In this document: piece by piece, positions 9,192 through 16,809 of the stretch
How the letters are laid out: every line of letters begins with the position of its first letter
Position numbering within the stretch: the stretch's first letter is position 1
The notes under the pieces: generated by a model
What the model saw: the letters and a program-made list of their open reading frames with translations, nothing else
What the model was told of the DNA's origin: nothing
Databases searched by the model: none
Source of the DNA: Fibrobacter succinogenes
GTDB lineage: Bacteria > Fibrobacterota > Fibrobacteria > Fibrobacterales > Fibrobacteraceae
DNA length: 33,835 nt
Reading direction: 5' to 3'
NCBI GenBank assembly: GCA_902794535.1
Contig: CADBHQ010000021.1
Coordinates: 1-33,835 of the forward strand
Made by a program: the position numbers and the translations under genes

Positions 9192-10541
9192 ATGGCAGGG
9201 CAGTCGTCGAAGACGAATATAGATATGCTGAATGGGCCCCTCGGGAGAAAAATCCTGAGGTTTGCTATCCCTATTGCCTTGAGCAGTATTTTCCAGCAGA
9301 TGTTCAACTTGGCAGACGTTGCCGTGGTGGGGCAGTTCGCGGGCGACAAGGCTTTGGCTGCCGTGGGCGCTAACACCTTCGTCATCAACTTGCTAATCAA
9401 CTTGTTCGTTGGCCTTTCTGTAGGCGCGAACGTGGTGGTGGCCAATTCCATTGGCGAGCGCAGTTACCGTTCTGTGACCCGCAGCGTGCACACGTCGGTG
9501 ATGGTCGCCTTCTTTAGCGGAATATTCCTTTCTTTCGTAGGTATCTTTTTTGCCAGGCCGATTCTTGAGTTGATTTCGACTCCGGCTGATGTGTTGGATA
9601 TGGCGGTGCGTTACCTGCAAATCTATTTTGCGGGCATGCCCTTTGTGATGGTCTACAATTTTGTGTCGGCTGTCTTGCGTAGCAAGGGCGATACAAAGCG
9701 CCCGCTTTATGTGCTCATGGTGGCGGGTGCGGTGAATGTGGTACTGAACCTGATTTTAGTGGCCGGCTTTGACATGGGCGTGTCGGGCGTGGCTATTGCG
9801 ACCGTGTTTGCTAACGTCATCAGTGGTGTTACTTTGTTCTACCTCTTGTTGCATGAGGTGGGACCTTTCAAGCTTGAATTCTGGAAGCTGCGTGTGACGC
9901 CCTTCTTCTTGAGTCGTATTCTGCGGGTGGGAATTCCTACAGGGCTTCGCGGCGTCGTGTTTTCGTTTAGCAATGTGTGCTTGCAGTCGGCTATCAATAG
10001 CCTCGGTTCTTTGACGGTGGCTGCTTCGTCTGTGGCGCTCAACTATGAATTCGTGGTGTATTACTGGCTAAGTTCTTTTTCCCAGGCGTGCGTTACTTTT
10101 GTCGGGCAAAACTTTGGCGCCAAGAATATGGAACGCTGCCGTCGCTCGGTCCGCTGGACGCTTCTGTTGGGTTGTTCTTCTACAATCGTGCTGAGTGCTC
10201 TCTGCTGTATTTTTGCAAAGCCCCTGTTGAGCGTGTTTACGTCTAACGCCGAAATCATTGAAATCGGTTCTATCCGCATGTATGTGGTGGTCGGGCTCTT
10301 GGCAATAAATGTGTTCCTAGATGTGTTTTCGGGGGCGCTTTCGGGAATGGGCAAGTCCTTGGCTCCGGCGCTCACCTGCATGGCTGGGGTCTGCGGAATC
10401 CGTATTCTTTGGGTGATTTTCGTGTTCCCCAAGTACAAATCGTTTACTTCACTCATGGTTGTATACCCGATAAGCTGGATTCTTACGATTTCTGTTATCA
10501 TGGGAATCTATTTCTACCACGTGAAGCGTATCAAGTTTTAG
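9192..10541 (+). CDS. MATE-family multidrug/Na+ antiporter
   Basis: This 449-residue polytopic inner-membrane protein has the MATE layout of about 12 helices in two repeats. It opens with LNGPLGRKILRFAIPIALSSIFQQMFNLADVAVVG, a typical N-terminal MATE segment (split here only for description: GPLGRKILRFAIPIALS, then QQMFNLADVAVVGQF). The second repeat carries RVGIPTGLRGVVFSFSN, and FVGQNFGAKN, the MATE VGQNxGA motif, is near residue 300. Family members export cationic drugs or metabolites using Na+ or H+; the substrate cannot be predicted. The start follows AAGGTAAGG. It is divergent from ychF. The next gene, a lipoprotein, begins 13 bases after the stop, so they may be co-transcribed, although a promoter-like box also lies in that gap. 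Confidence 0.93.
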   Translation: MAGQSSKTNIDMLNGPLGRKILRFAIPIALSSIFQQMFNLADVAVVGQFAGDKALAAVGANTFVINLLINLFVGLSVGANVVVANSIGERSYRSVTRSVHTSVMVAFFSGIFLSFVGIFFARPILELISTPADVLDMAVRYLQIYFAGMPFVMVYNFVSAVLRSKGDTKRPLYVLMVAGAVNVVLNLILVAGFDMGVSGVAIATVFANVISGVTLFYLLLHEVGPFKLEFWKLRVTPFFLSRILRVGIPTGLRGVVFSFSNVCLQSAINSLGSLTVAASSVALNYEFVVYYWLSSFSQACVTFVGQNFGAKNMERCRRSVRWTLLLGCSSTIVLSALCCIFAKPLLSVFTSNAEIIEIGSIRMYVVVGLLAINVFLDVFSGALSGMGKSLAPALTCMAGVCGIRILWVIFVFPKYKSFTSLMVVYPISWILTISVIMGIYFYHVKRIKF

Positions 10542-10554
10542 TATATTTCGGACA

Positions 10555-11727
10555 ATGCGTTATTTAAAATTCGCCTCATTGTCTTTATTATTTGCTCTTT
10601 CGGCTTGCGTTTACGAGCCGGAACAGTTTGCGGGCTCAGAAACTTCCAATAAAACATCGGAAACGGGCTCGATTTTTGCTGTGAACGATGGTAAGCAAAT
10701 TTGCAACCCTTCCGTTTCTCAGGATCCTGAAAATTATCCGGCTGCAATGCTTTGGCTGAACTTTGGCGGCAAGCTGAATGTAGAAGCCCCCGATTCCGTG
10801 TACACGACTTCGAAGGTGGTGCAGCATGACCGTCTTTCGGTGTCCGATACTTCGGGTAAGGTTCTTTGGTACTTGATGCGTGATACCGAAGCGGGCGATT
10901 GCCAGTTCCAAGACCCGGAATGGAGTACGCACCCGAATTTCATTGTGGCGCTCCGTGCCTACGATACCAAGGGTAGCAAATCTTGCGAAAATTTGGACTA
11001 CGGTCTGTTTGCGGTTCGCATGTCCGACAAGAAGCAATTCTTCTTTTATGATAAGGACATGAGCGAATTTGCGACTCCGCACTTGTGGGTGAATCCCGAT
11101 GCCGTGCGCGATTCTTCGGCTGATGATTCCAAGGTAGAAGGATTCTTTGGTACCAAAGATGTTCGCCTTGTTTATGTGAACAAGAAAGATCAAATTGTAT
11201 TTGTAGACTATGCCAATGGTGGCGCCAAGAAGTCCTTTACGCTCAAGAAACCTTCGGGCGTTGATGGCTGGATGATGGATAGCCCCATGATTTCGCCGGA
11301 TGGCAAGTATGTGGTCTATAACGTGATTAACGCAGCGATGACGGGTTGGCGCTCCTTTATTCAGGAACTTTCGAAAGATGCCACGCCGTTTGAAATCGAA
11401 AAGAAGTCTGACATGATTTCTGAACCGGTTCAGCCGCACTGGTTTACTTTTGCTGACCGTCTTTTTGTGGTGTGGACAGAATTCCCGCAGGGTTCGCAGT
11501 ACGTGAACAAGAACGATTTGTCTGATGCTTCGGTGCAAAACGGTAGCGCTGGCCGCACGATGATGCGCGAAATCAAGTTGGCTGCCAATGCTCCTGCAGA
11601 CCTTGCGTTTGAATGGGTGGACAATGCTAAAGAAATTGCCTCGGTCCCGATGATTGGTGGTCGTTCGCCAGATGGATTCTTCTTGGCGACTGGCGCAAAC
11701 AATGGCTATTTGCTGAAGCTCCCGTGA
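10555..11727 (+). CDS. Lipoprotein with probable TolB/WD40-like beta-propeller
   Basis: The 390-residue protein has a lipoprotein signal peptide with lipobox LSAC (Cys18), so the mature form is anchored in an envelope membrane. The mature part is rich in beta-type sequence with TolB-propeller-like strands, such as DSPMISPDGKYVVYNV and IGGRSPDGFFLATG. Residues about 85-165 include two Cys that could form a disulfide. I recognise no named family. No Shine-Dalgarno precedes the ATG; a TATATTTC box ends five bases upstream (see the leaderless-start finding). The following outer-membrane barrel gene starts eight bases after this stop, and its Shine-Dalgarno overlaps the stop, so the two are almost certainly an operon. 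Confidence 0.8.
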   Translation: MRYLKFASLSLLFALSACVYEPEQFAGSETSNKTSETGSIFAVNDGKQICNPSVSQDPENYPAAMLWLNFGGKLNVEAPDSVYTTSKVVQHDRLSVSDTSGKVLWYLMRDTEAGDCQFQDPEWSTHPNFIVALRAYDTKGSKSCENLDYGLFAVRMSDKKQFFFYDKDMSEFATPHLWVNPDAVRDSSADDSKVEGFFGTKDVRLVYVNKKDQIVFVDYANGGAKKSFTLKKPSGVDGWMMDSPMISPDGKYVVYNVINAAMTGWRSFIQELSKDATPFEIEKKSDMISEPVQPHWFTFADRLFVVWTEFPQGSQYVNKNDLSDASVQNGSAGRTMMREIKLAANAPADLAFEWVDNAKEIASVPMIGGRSPDGFFLATGANNGYLLKLP

Positions 11728-11735
11728 GGTAAAAG

Positions 11736-12866
11736 ATGAAGAAGAATTTATTTAGCGGGATTTTGTCTGGCGTTGCCTTGGCTGCTGTAGCGGGTGGCGC
11801 ATTTTATGTCGGTTTTAATTCGCCTGTAGAAGTAGCAACTCCGTGGCAGTCCATTGGTGGTTGCGGTGCAGGCGGTTCTGGTGGCGGTTCGGGCGATGGT
11901 ATCAAGTGGATTGGCCAGGGTGTCTCTGGCGGTTACCTTGAAGTCGAAGCGTTTACCAAGTACACCGTCGGTCAGAACTTTACGGGTGTCACGTTTACGC
12001 CGCATCTGTCTATCAAGCCTACTTGGTCGACCAAGCTCGGTGTGTCAATTCCGTGGATGAGCCATAGTGGCGAAGTGCAGTACCGCAGTAACCAGATTCC
12101 GGCGGACCGCACCACGGGCGGCTTGGGCGATGTATCTATCGACTTTAGCAAAACAATCGGTAGCGGTGGTGCCGCATCGCTTTCTGCAAGCCTCTCGATT
12201 CCCACTGGTCAGTACGACATCAAGCGCGGTACTGATTCTGGCAAGGAACTGTTGCCGAGCAGTTTCCAGAAAGGCTCGGGCTTGTATTCGCTCACGCTCG
12301 GTTGGGATTACAGCCGAGACACGGACAAGGGAATTTGGCTGTACAGTCTTAGCTACACGCATCCGTTTGCTATGCACTTGATTTCGGGCGAAAATGAATT
12401 CAACGATTCTTACTGGGAAGGCATGGATCACGATGGTGACCGCTTTGAATATCGCTTTAAGCCGTATGGCGAAAACGACCTCGGCGCCTACACTCCGCCT
12501 TCTGTGGGCGGTTCCATCGCTTACGGTTATCGTGGCCGTCCGGGAATCGTGCAGAGCTTCGGCGTGAACTTCTCGGTTCCGCTTGGTGTTGCCTGGATCA
12601 ATTCTGAAAAGGTCGGAACCTACGATCCGCGTCCGGACCCCGATCATCAGGCATGGTCTGTGGCGTTTGCCTACGGCATCGAATTCTCGAATGCGGACTT
12701 CCCGGTGTTCTTCGCAATCTCCTTGCCGCTCCATGACAAGAGCAATGCGGCTGACCCCGATGACGAATACGACGAAAGCCCCATGCGCAAGTGGGACGCT
12801 CCGGACTGGAGTGACTTTGGTCAGCAATGGACCATTGCCGTCGGCATCAAGGGAAGTTTCTTCTAA
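11736..12866 (+). CDS. Probable outer-membrane beta-barrel protein
   Basis: The 376-residue protein starts with a signal sequence (MKKNLFSGILSGVALAAVAGG) followed by a Gly/Ser-rich stretch (residues about 40-55). The body consists of alternating amphipathic strands with aromatic ends, for example YLEVEAFTKYTVG, YSLTLGWDYSRD and SVAFAYGIEFSN. It ends in Phe (GIKGSFF), typical of BamA-inserted barrels. It resembles the loose group of channel proteins annotated as MetA/phenol-degradation-type or porin-like transporters. Ligand unknown. The Shine-Dalgarno AGG at the upstream stop supports this ATG. Its stop overlaps the stop of the convergent recombinase gene by four bases. Together with the lipoprotein and perhaps the MATE pump it may form an envelope-spanning set (inference). 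Confidence 0.78.
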   Translation: MKKNLFSGILSGVALAAVAGGAFYVGFNSPVEVATPWQSIGGCGAGGSGGGSGDGIKWIGQGVSGGYLEVEAFTKYTVGQNFTGVTFTPHLSIKPTWSTKLGVSIPWMSHSGEVQYRSNQIPADRTTGGLGDVSIDFSKTIGSGGAASLSASLSIPTGQYDIKRGTDSGKELLPSSFQKGSGLYSLTLGWDYSRDTDKGIWLYSLSYTHPFAMHLISGENEFNDSYWEGMDHDGDRFEYRFKPYGENDLGAYTPPSVGGSIAYGYRGRPGIVQSFGVNFSVPLGVAWINSEKVGTYDPRPDPDHQAWSVAFAYGIEFSNADFPVFFAISLPLHDKSNAADPDDEYDESPMRKWDAPDWSDFGQQWTIAVGIKGSFF

Positions 12867-13768
12867 GCTCGCGGGTGCGTCTTCTTGAATGCGGCTCGCA
12901 GGCGTTCCGCATTTACGTGAGTATAGACTTGTGTCGTTGAGATGTTCGAGTGCCCGAGCATCTCTTTTACGCTCATAATCTCGGCACCATTTTCGAGCAG
13001 GTGCGTAGCAAAGCTATGGCGGAGCACGTGCGGGCTGGCTTTGCCTTCCCAGCCGATGTCGCGGAGCAGTTTCTGAATGTCGTTTCGAAGCGTGCGCAGG
13101 CCGAAAGGCTTGCCGTCTTCGCTCAAGAATACGTAGCCCGTGGCCGTCGGCAGGTGCCCTGCCTCCAGTTGCATTTGTTTGTAACTGGCTATTCGCCCGA
13201 CAAAGCTTTCGGTTAGGGGAACGATTCGTTCCTTGTTGCCCTTGCCGAGTACGCGCACCAAGAATTCTCTTTCGTTAATGCGGTCCCAAGTGAGGTTCTG
13301 GCATTCCGAAATGCGCAGGCCCGAACCGTAAATGAGTTCCAGCAGAATGCGGGCGCGAACTTGCTGCAGGGTTGGCTTTTCAGGGAGTTCCGGGAATTTT
13401 TCTTCGGCCAAGTCCTTTTGCCCAAGAACATTCACTAGGCGCTTGGGGCGCTTGGGCATAGGTACGTTTTCTGCCGGGTTCTTTTCGGTAATCTTGCTCT
13501 TGACCAGGTACTTGCCGAAACTCTTTAAGGCGGCCAAGTGTTCGCAAATGCTCGTGGGCGCAAGCTTCTGCTTCATCTTCAAGTCCCACACGAATGTCTT
13601 GACACTAGATTCCGAGAAGGCGTTGAGCGAAAGTTCGGCCGCGCCTTCGCCGAGATGTTCCAAGAATTTTGCGAGCGACTTGCGGTACGTGTCTATGGTA
13701 CGCGGCGAAAAGCGTCGCCTATCCGCGATGTATTGTAAATATTGCTCTATGTGTTCCGAAAGGTTCAT
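12863..13768 (-). CDS. xerD: XerC/XerD-type tyrosine recombinase
   Basis: The 301-residue protein has an N-terminal SAM-like core-binding domain (residues about 1-88, with FSPRTIDTYRKSL) and a C-terminal catalytic domain. All catalytic residues are visible: Arg152 (GSGLRISE), Lys176 (GKGNKER), His247 and Arg250 (HVLRHSFATHLLENGA), His273 (LGHSNISTTQ) and nucleophile Tyr282. The length is that of Xer proteins, which resolve chromosome dimers at dif during division. XerC and XerD cannot be told apart here, so the symbol is tentative. There is no integrase-like context. The start lacks a clear Shine-Dalgarno, and a perfect palindrome lies just upstream. Confidence 0.92.
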   Translation of the reverse strand: MNLSEHIEQYLQYIADRRRFSPRTIDTYRKSLAKFLEHLGEGAAELSLNAFSESSVKTFVWDLKMKQKLAPTSICEHLAALKSFGKYLVKSKITEKNPAENVPMPKRPKRLVNVLGQKDLAEEKFPELPEKPTLQQVRARILLELIYGSGLRISECQNLTWDRINEREFLVRVLGKGNKERIVPLTESFVGRIASYKQMQLEAGHLPTATGYVFLSEDGKPFGLRTLRNDIQKLLRDIGWEGKASPHVLRHSFATHLLENGAEIMSVKEMLGHSNISTTQVYTHVNAERLRAAFKKTHPRA

Positions 13769-13770
13769 TT

Positions 13771-13782
13771 AAAACGCGTTTT
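13771..13782. promoter_or_regulatory. Palindrome AAAACGCGTTTT between xer and the PorV-like gene
   Basis: This 12-bp perfect palindrome is centred in the divergent intergenic region, two bases upstream of the xer start codon. It could be an operator or simply AT-rich leader sequence. The region 13769-13827 otherwise holds only a TATTTTG box at 13810-13816. Confidence 0.25.
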
Positions 13783-13827
13783 TAGTGGTCTACTGGATAA
13801 AAATAATTCTATTTTGAGTATCAAAGT

Positions 13828-15111
13828 ATGACGTTTGCGAAATTATCTGTTTGTATTGCTTCATTAGCTGTCGTGAGTTCTTTTGCCGCAGACCGTGTGG
13901 TTGGTGCAAATGCGACCTTGGACATTGAACCGGGTGCGCGTTCCGCCGCTTTGGGTTCTGCGACCATGGCTGTCGATGGAGACTACTTGGGGCTCATGTC
14001 GAACCCTTATCAGCTTGCAAATGTAAACTATGCGTGGGCTTCTTTTTCACATACCGAATACTACGAAGATACAAAGTATGACTATGCGTCTGCCGTGATT
14101 CCGCTGGGAGTGGGTCAGGGCCTGGGCGTTTCTTTTTCAAGATTCGGTGCCGACGATATTCCCTACATTAAAGAGGGCGAACCTCTGCCCGAAGGCTCAA
14201 ACTATAATACGCTTTCGATTGCAGACTACGTATTCTCAGTCACCTTTGGCCGCAAGCTTACGGACCGCCTAGAACTTGGTGTCGGGTTCCACGGGCTTTA
14301 TCGCGATATGGATCAGACGGGTTGGGGCTTCCGTGGCGATGCCGGTCTTCGTTTCCGCGCTATCGATCAACTTTATGTGTCAACGCTCCTGAAGGGCTGG
14401 ACGTCTTCGGCGACTAGTTGGGAATCGGGCGAGTTTGAATACGCTGCTCCTGAACTCTATCTCGCTGCCAGTTATGGACTTCCGGTGCCTTACCTGTATG
14501 GCAAGTTGAACCTGTATTGGCAGGGGGCCGGCCTTTTGCACCGCGAAGCCCGCGATATGGATTATGAAACCGACGATTCCCGCGGTAAGCGCATTTGGGA
14601 AGATCCCCTGGATTGGCTTTCGGGCGGTCGCGGCGGTATCGAATACACGTTTGATTTCGGCCTTTCTCTCAGGGCTGGCCTTTCGAGCTTTACCACACTT
14701 CAGAGCGTGACTGCAGGTGCGGGTCTTGTTATTGCAAAATTTGTAAAAGTCGACTACGCCTTCGAATCGCATCCGGTATTGTCTCCGGTTCACCGCGTGA
14801 GTGTAAGCGTCAGCCCGTACTTGTTTAGCCATGCGCCCAAGCCGGGTACGCCCGAAGCTACTCCGGTCCGCAGCAAGAATTTGACGGAAGAGAACGACGA
14901 GGATTCTTCTTACGAAGACATGGAACGCGAACCGTATGAAGGATCCAAAGCTATGGAGGGTGCGACAGAACAGCCCACTCCGGCTCCGGAATCTACACAG
15001 GAACAGGCTGAATCCGAGGCTCACAACGCAAGCCCGGCCGAAGCAACTCCTACTGCACCGACTCCGGCAAGAAACGCCGTGATTGAAACAGATGACGAGG
15101 TCTTAGAGTAG
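13828..15111 (+). CDS. PorV/PorQ-like outer-membrane barrel protein with acidic Pro/Ala-rich tail
   Basis: The 427-residue protein has a signal peptide (KLSVCIASLAVVSSFAA) followed by ANATLDIEPGARSAALGSA and NPYQLANV. This is the N-terminal signature of the PorV/PorQ/UPF0164 family of 14-stranded FadL-like barrels. Residues about 45-330 are barrel strands. From about residue 340 the protein becomes a low-complexity acidic tail rich in Glu, Pro, Thr and Ala, which would lie outside the barrel and is not usual for PorV. In Bacteroidetes PorV shuttles type IX secretion cargo, and PorQ and other relatives have related envelope roles. Which role applies here is not shown. Promoter box TATTTTG at 13810-13816 would give a leader of about six bases. 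Confidence 0.8.
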   Translation: MTFAKLSVCIASLAVVSSFAADRVVGANATLDIEPGARSAALGSATMAVDGDYLGLMSNPYQLANVNYAWASFSHTEYYEDTKYDYASAVIPLGVGQGLGVSFSRFGADDIPYIKEGEPLPEGSNYNTLSIADYVFSVTFGRKLTDRLELGVGFHGLYRDMDQTGWGFRGDAGLRFRAIDQLYVSTLLKGWTSSATSWESGEFEYAAPELYLAASYGLPVPYLYGKLNLYWQGAGLLHREARDMDYETDDSRGKRIWEDPLDWLSGGRGGIEYTFDFGLSLRAGLSSFTTLQSVTAGAGLVIAKFVKVDYAFESHPVLSPVHRVSVSVSPYLFSHAPKPGTPEATPVRSKNLTEENDEDSSYEDMEREPYEGSKAMEGATEQPTPAPESTQEQAESEAHNASPAEATPTAPTPARNAVIETDDEVLE

Positions 15112-15186
15112 AAAACGGAACGAAAAGTGGCAGTTTTAGCGAGATTTGGGGGCTTTCTCGTGATAACGCAAACACGATGAACCATA

Positions 15187-15205
15187 ATTAGTCTATATTT
15201 CTAAT
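15187..15205 (+). promoter_or_regulatory. TATATTTC box within an inverted repeat directly before the STAS gene
   Basis: TATATTTC at 15194-15201 lies between ATTAG (15187-15191) and CTAAT (15201-15205), a 5-bp inverted repeat. The ATG follows at 15206 with no Shine-Dalgarno. If TATATT acts as the -10 hexamer, the expected transcription start falls on the A of the ATG. No convincing -35 element is visible. Confidence 0.4.
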
Positions 15206-15871
15206 ATGCCGCAATTAAAGAATTATCGCGAAGTTGGAATTTTTGATTTGATGTCCGCCCCCCTGAACCCGATTGGGGCGTTCGATGCCGAACAGTTTAA
15301 GAAAGACGTTCGCGAACTTCTCGCCGAAAAGACTGACGAAAAGTATTTAGCTGTCGATTTGACAGGACTCGATTTTGTCTATAGCGATGCCTATAACGCC
15401 TTTATCCAGTTCCAGCAGGAAATGGAAGACCGCAAAGGCATTTTTGCTGTTCTTACCAGTAACCAGACGATTCTCGTTGGCCTCAAGAAGGCCGGTCTCG
15501 ACAAGAACATTATGGTGTTTGCTTACGAAGAAGACATGATGTCGTTCTCGTTGCAGGCTCAGAACCCGGCTGCAAGTGAACCCGAAGTTGAAGTCCGTGA
15601 CGAACCGGCTCCGGTTGCTTCGCAGAATATGGGTAGCACCATGGGCTCTATCGAAGTGACTCCGTCTCACTTGGATCGTCGTACAGGCCAACATCGTAGA
15701 TTTACCAAGAGCTTCAATGCAATTGCCAAGGAAGATCCTGCAGATAAGTCTAAAAAGAAGGGTCTGGACGTTCCGTTCGACGAAGAACCGTCTTCGGCCA
15801 AGACTGTGGTTATTGTTGCTTTGCTTTTGTTGGCTGCTGTAGGCGGTGCCATCGCGATTTTCAGCCTTTAG
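15206..15871 (+). CDS. Tail-anchored STAS-domain protein
   Basis: The 221-residue protein has an N-terminal STAS domain (residues about 1-108), the fold of SpoIIAA-type anti-sigma-factor antagonists. The diagnostic loop reads VDLTGLDFVYSDAYNAF. Ser60 is at the position phosphorylated by SpoIIAB-like kinases, although the usual DSSG is YSDA. A disordered acidic linker (about 110-150) is followed by a basic patch (DRRTGQHRRFTKSF), and a single C-terminal helix at about 199-219 ends the protein. It therefore looks like a cytoplasmic STAS domain held at the membrane by a tail anchor, which is unusual for this family. It heads a closely packed run with the next three genes. No partner kinase or sigma factor is encoded nearby, so a switch role is inference. 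Confidence 0.82.
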   Translation: MPQLKNYREVGIFDLMSAPLNPIGAFDAEQFKKDVRELLAEKTDEKYLAVDLTGLDFVYSDAYNAFIQFQQEMEDRKGIFAVLTSNQTILVGLKKAGLDKNIMVFAYEEDMMSFSLQAQNPAASEPEVEVRDEPAPVASQNMGSTMGSIEVTPSHLDRRTGQHRRFTKSFNAIAKEDPADKSKKKGLDVPFDEEPSSAKTVVIVALLLLAAVGGAIAIFSL

Positions 15872-15875
15872 TCCG

Positions 15876-16796
15876 ATGCCTGTCGAGTTCCAAGAATACA
15901 AACGTAAGCACAAATCATTCAATACTCAACATAAGTTCCCTTTAATCAGGCTGGTGCTGGTTGCGGCAGCTGCACTTTCGGCATATTTTTCGGGATTGGT
16001 TTCTAAAATTGCCAATGCGCTTCCGCTGCCGGGGAATGTCGAAGAAAAACCGATTGAAACTTGGGACTACCAGTGCAAACTTTATGGCGGCACACCGTTT
16101 GTGTTAAAGAAGGGTATGGCTCAGTGCTCGTGGGTGCTGGTCGATTCTATTCCGGTGACGCGTTTGCCGAATTCGTTCTTGCGTTATGTAGGCTCGTTGC
16201 GTAAAACGGAAAAGTCCAAACTTCATTGGATTGCGCCCATCAAGGACTTCTGGAACGCCTTGCTTGTCATGCACGAAGATGGTGAGAATTCGGTCTATTT
16301 ACGTTATATGAAATCCGATTCTAGCCATGTATGGATTTCTAAAAGCACGGGTTGCAAGTTTCCGGGCGTGTGCCCGAGGCTTCCGCTTGAATGGTCGGCG
16401 CTTGCGATTGACGAAGGCTTTGACTTCGAAGGCCAGGAATCTTTGTTGGCCATGGACGTTTTTAGCGGTATTGGCGAGGCTCCCATTTATCCGGTGCTTT
16501 CGGGCCGCGTGCTTGAAACCGGCCACGATTCGCTTGGTTACTTTGTTGAAATTGACCACGGCTACAACGTGACTAGCAAAACTTTGGGAATGGGTGCGCT
16601 TGGCGATTCGCTGTCGGTGGGCGATACGGTCGGTATGGAATCGGTGCTGGGAAGGCTTTCTCCTAAAGACAGCGCGACGTTCTTTTTGTCGGTTCGCTTG
16701 AATGGCCAGTTTGTGCGTTGGAACGATTTCTATGCATCGACGCATCCTGTCGCCTTAGATTCGCTGGCTTCGTTTGAAAAGTTGCATGGTTTTTAA
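15876..16796 (+). CDS. Membrane-anchored M23/LytM-like protein without metal ligands
   Basis: The ATG at 15876 is five bases after the STAS stop; the frame is open to a GTG at 15846, but that would overlap STAS coding sequence. The protein has 306 residues with one membrane segment (residues about 20-42, LVLVAAAALSAYFSG) and a large extracytoplasmic part. Residues about 190-295 follow the LytM/M23 peptidase fold: APIYPVLSGRVLETG, then YFVEIDHGYNVTSK, SVGDTVGMESVLG, and a final strand FFLSVRLNGQFVRW. The HxxxD and HxH zinc ligands are missing; the usual HLHFE position reads FFLSV. This suggests a non-catalytic member, comparable in principle to EnvC/NlpD amidase activators. The assignment rests on motif spacing read by eye. 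Confidence 0.62.
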   Translation: MPVEFQEYKRKHKSFNTQHKFPLIRLVLVAAAALSAYFSGLVSKIANALPLPGNVEEKPIETWDYQCKLYGGTPFVLKKGMAQCSWVLVDSIPVTRLPNSFLRYVGSLRKTEKSKLHWIAPIKDFWNALLVMHEDGENSVYLRYMKSDSSHVWISKSTGCKFPGVCPRLPLEWSALAIDEGFDFEGQESLLAMDVFSGIGEAPIYPVLSGRVLETGHDSLGYFVEIDHGYNVTSKTLGMGALGDSLSVGDTVGMESVLGRLSPKDSATFFLSVRLNGQFVRWNDFYASTHPVALDSLASFEKLHGF

Positions 16797-16809
16797 TACC
16801 TTTGGTCTT

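Noticed and set aside
9071..9451. 127-residue N-terminal extension of ychF
   Set aside because: No YchF similarity, overlaps the divergent MATE gene, and a good Shine-Dalgarno stands before the ATG at 9070.
12863..13768. Integrase of a mobile element
   Set aside because: Length, motifs and context fit a housekeeping Xer recombinase; no att-like repeats, phage genes or tRNA are next to it.
15122..15180. Possible terminator after the PorV-like gene
   Set aside because: Only 5-bp arms (CGAGA/TCTCG and TCGTG/CACGA) with long loops and no T-run.
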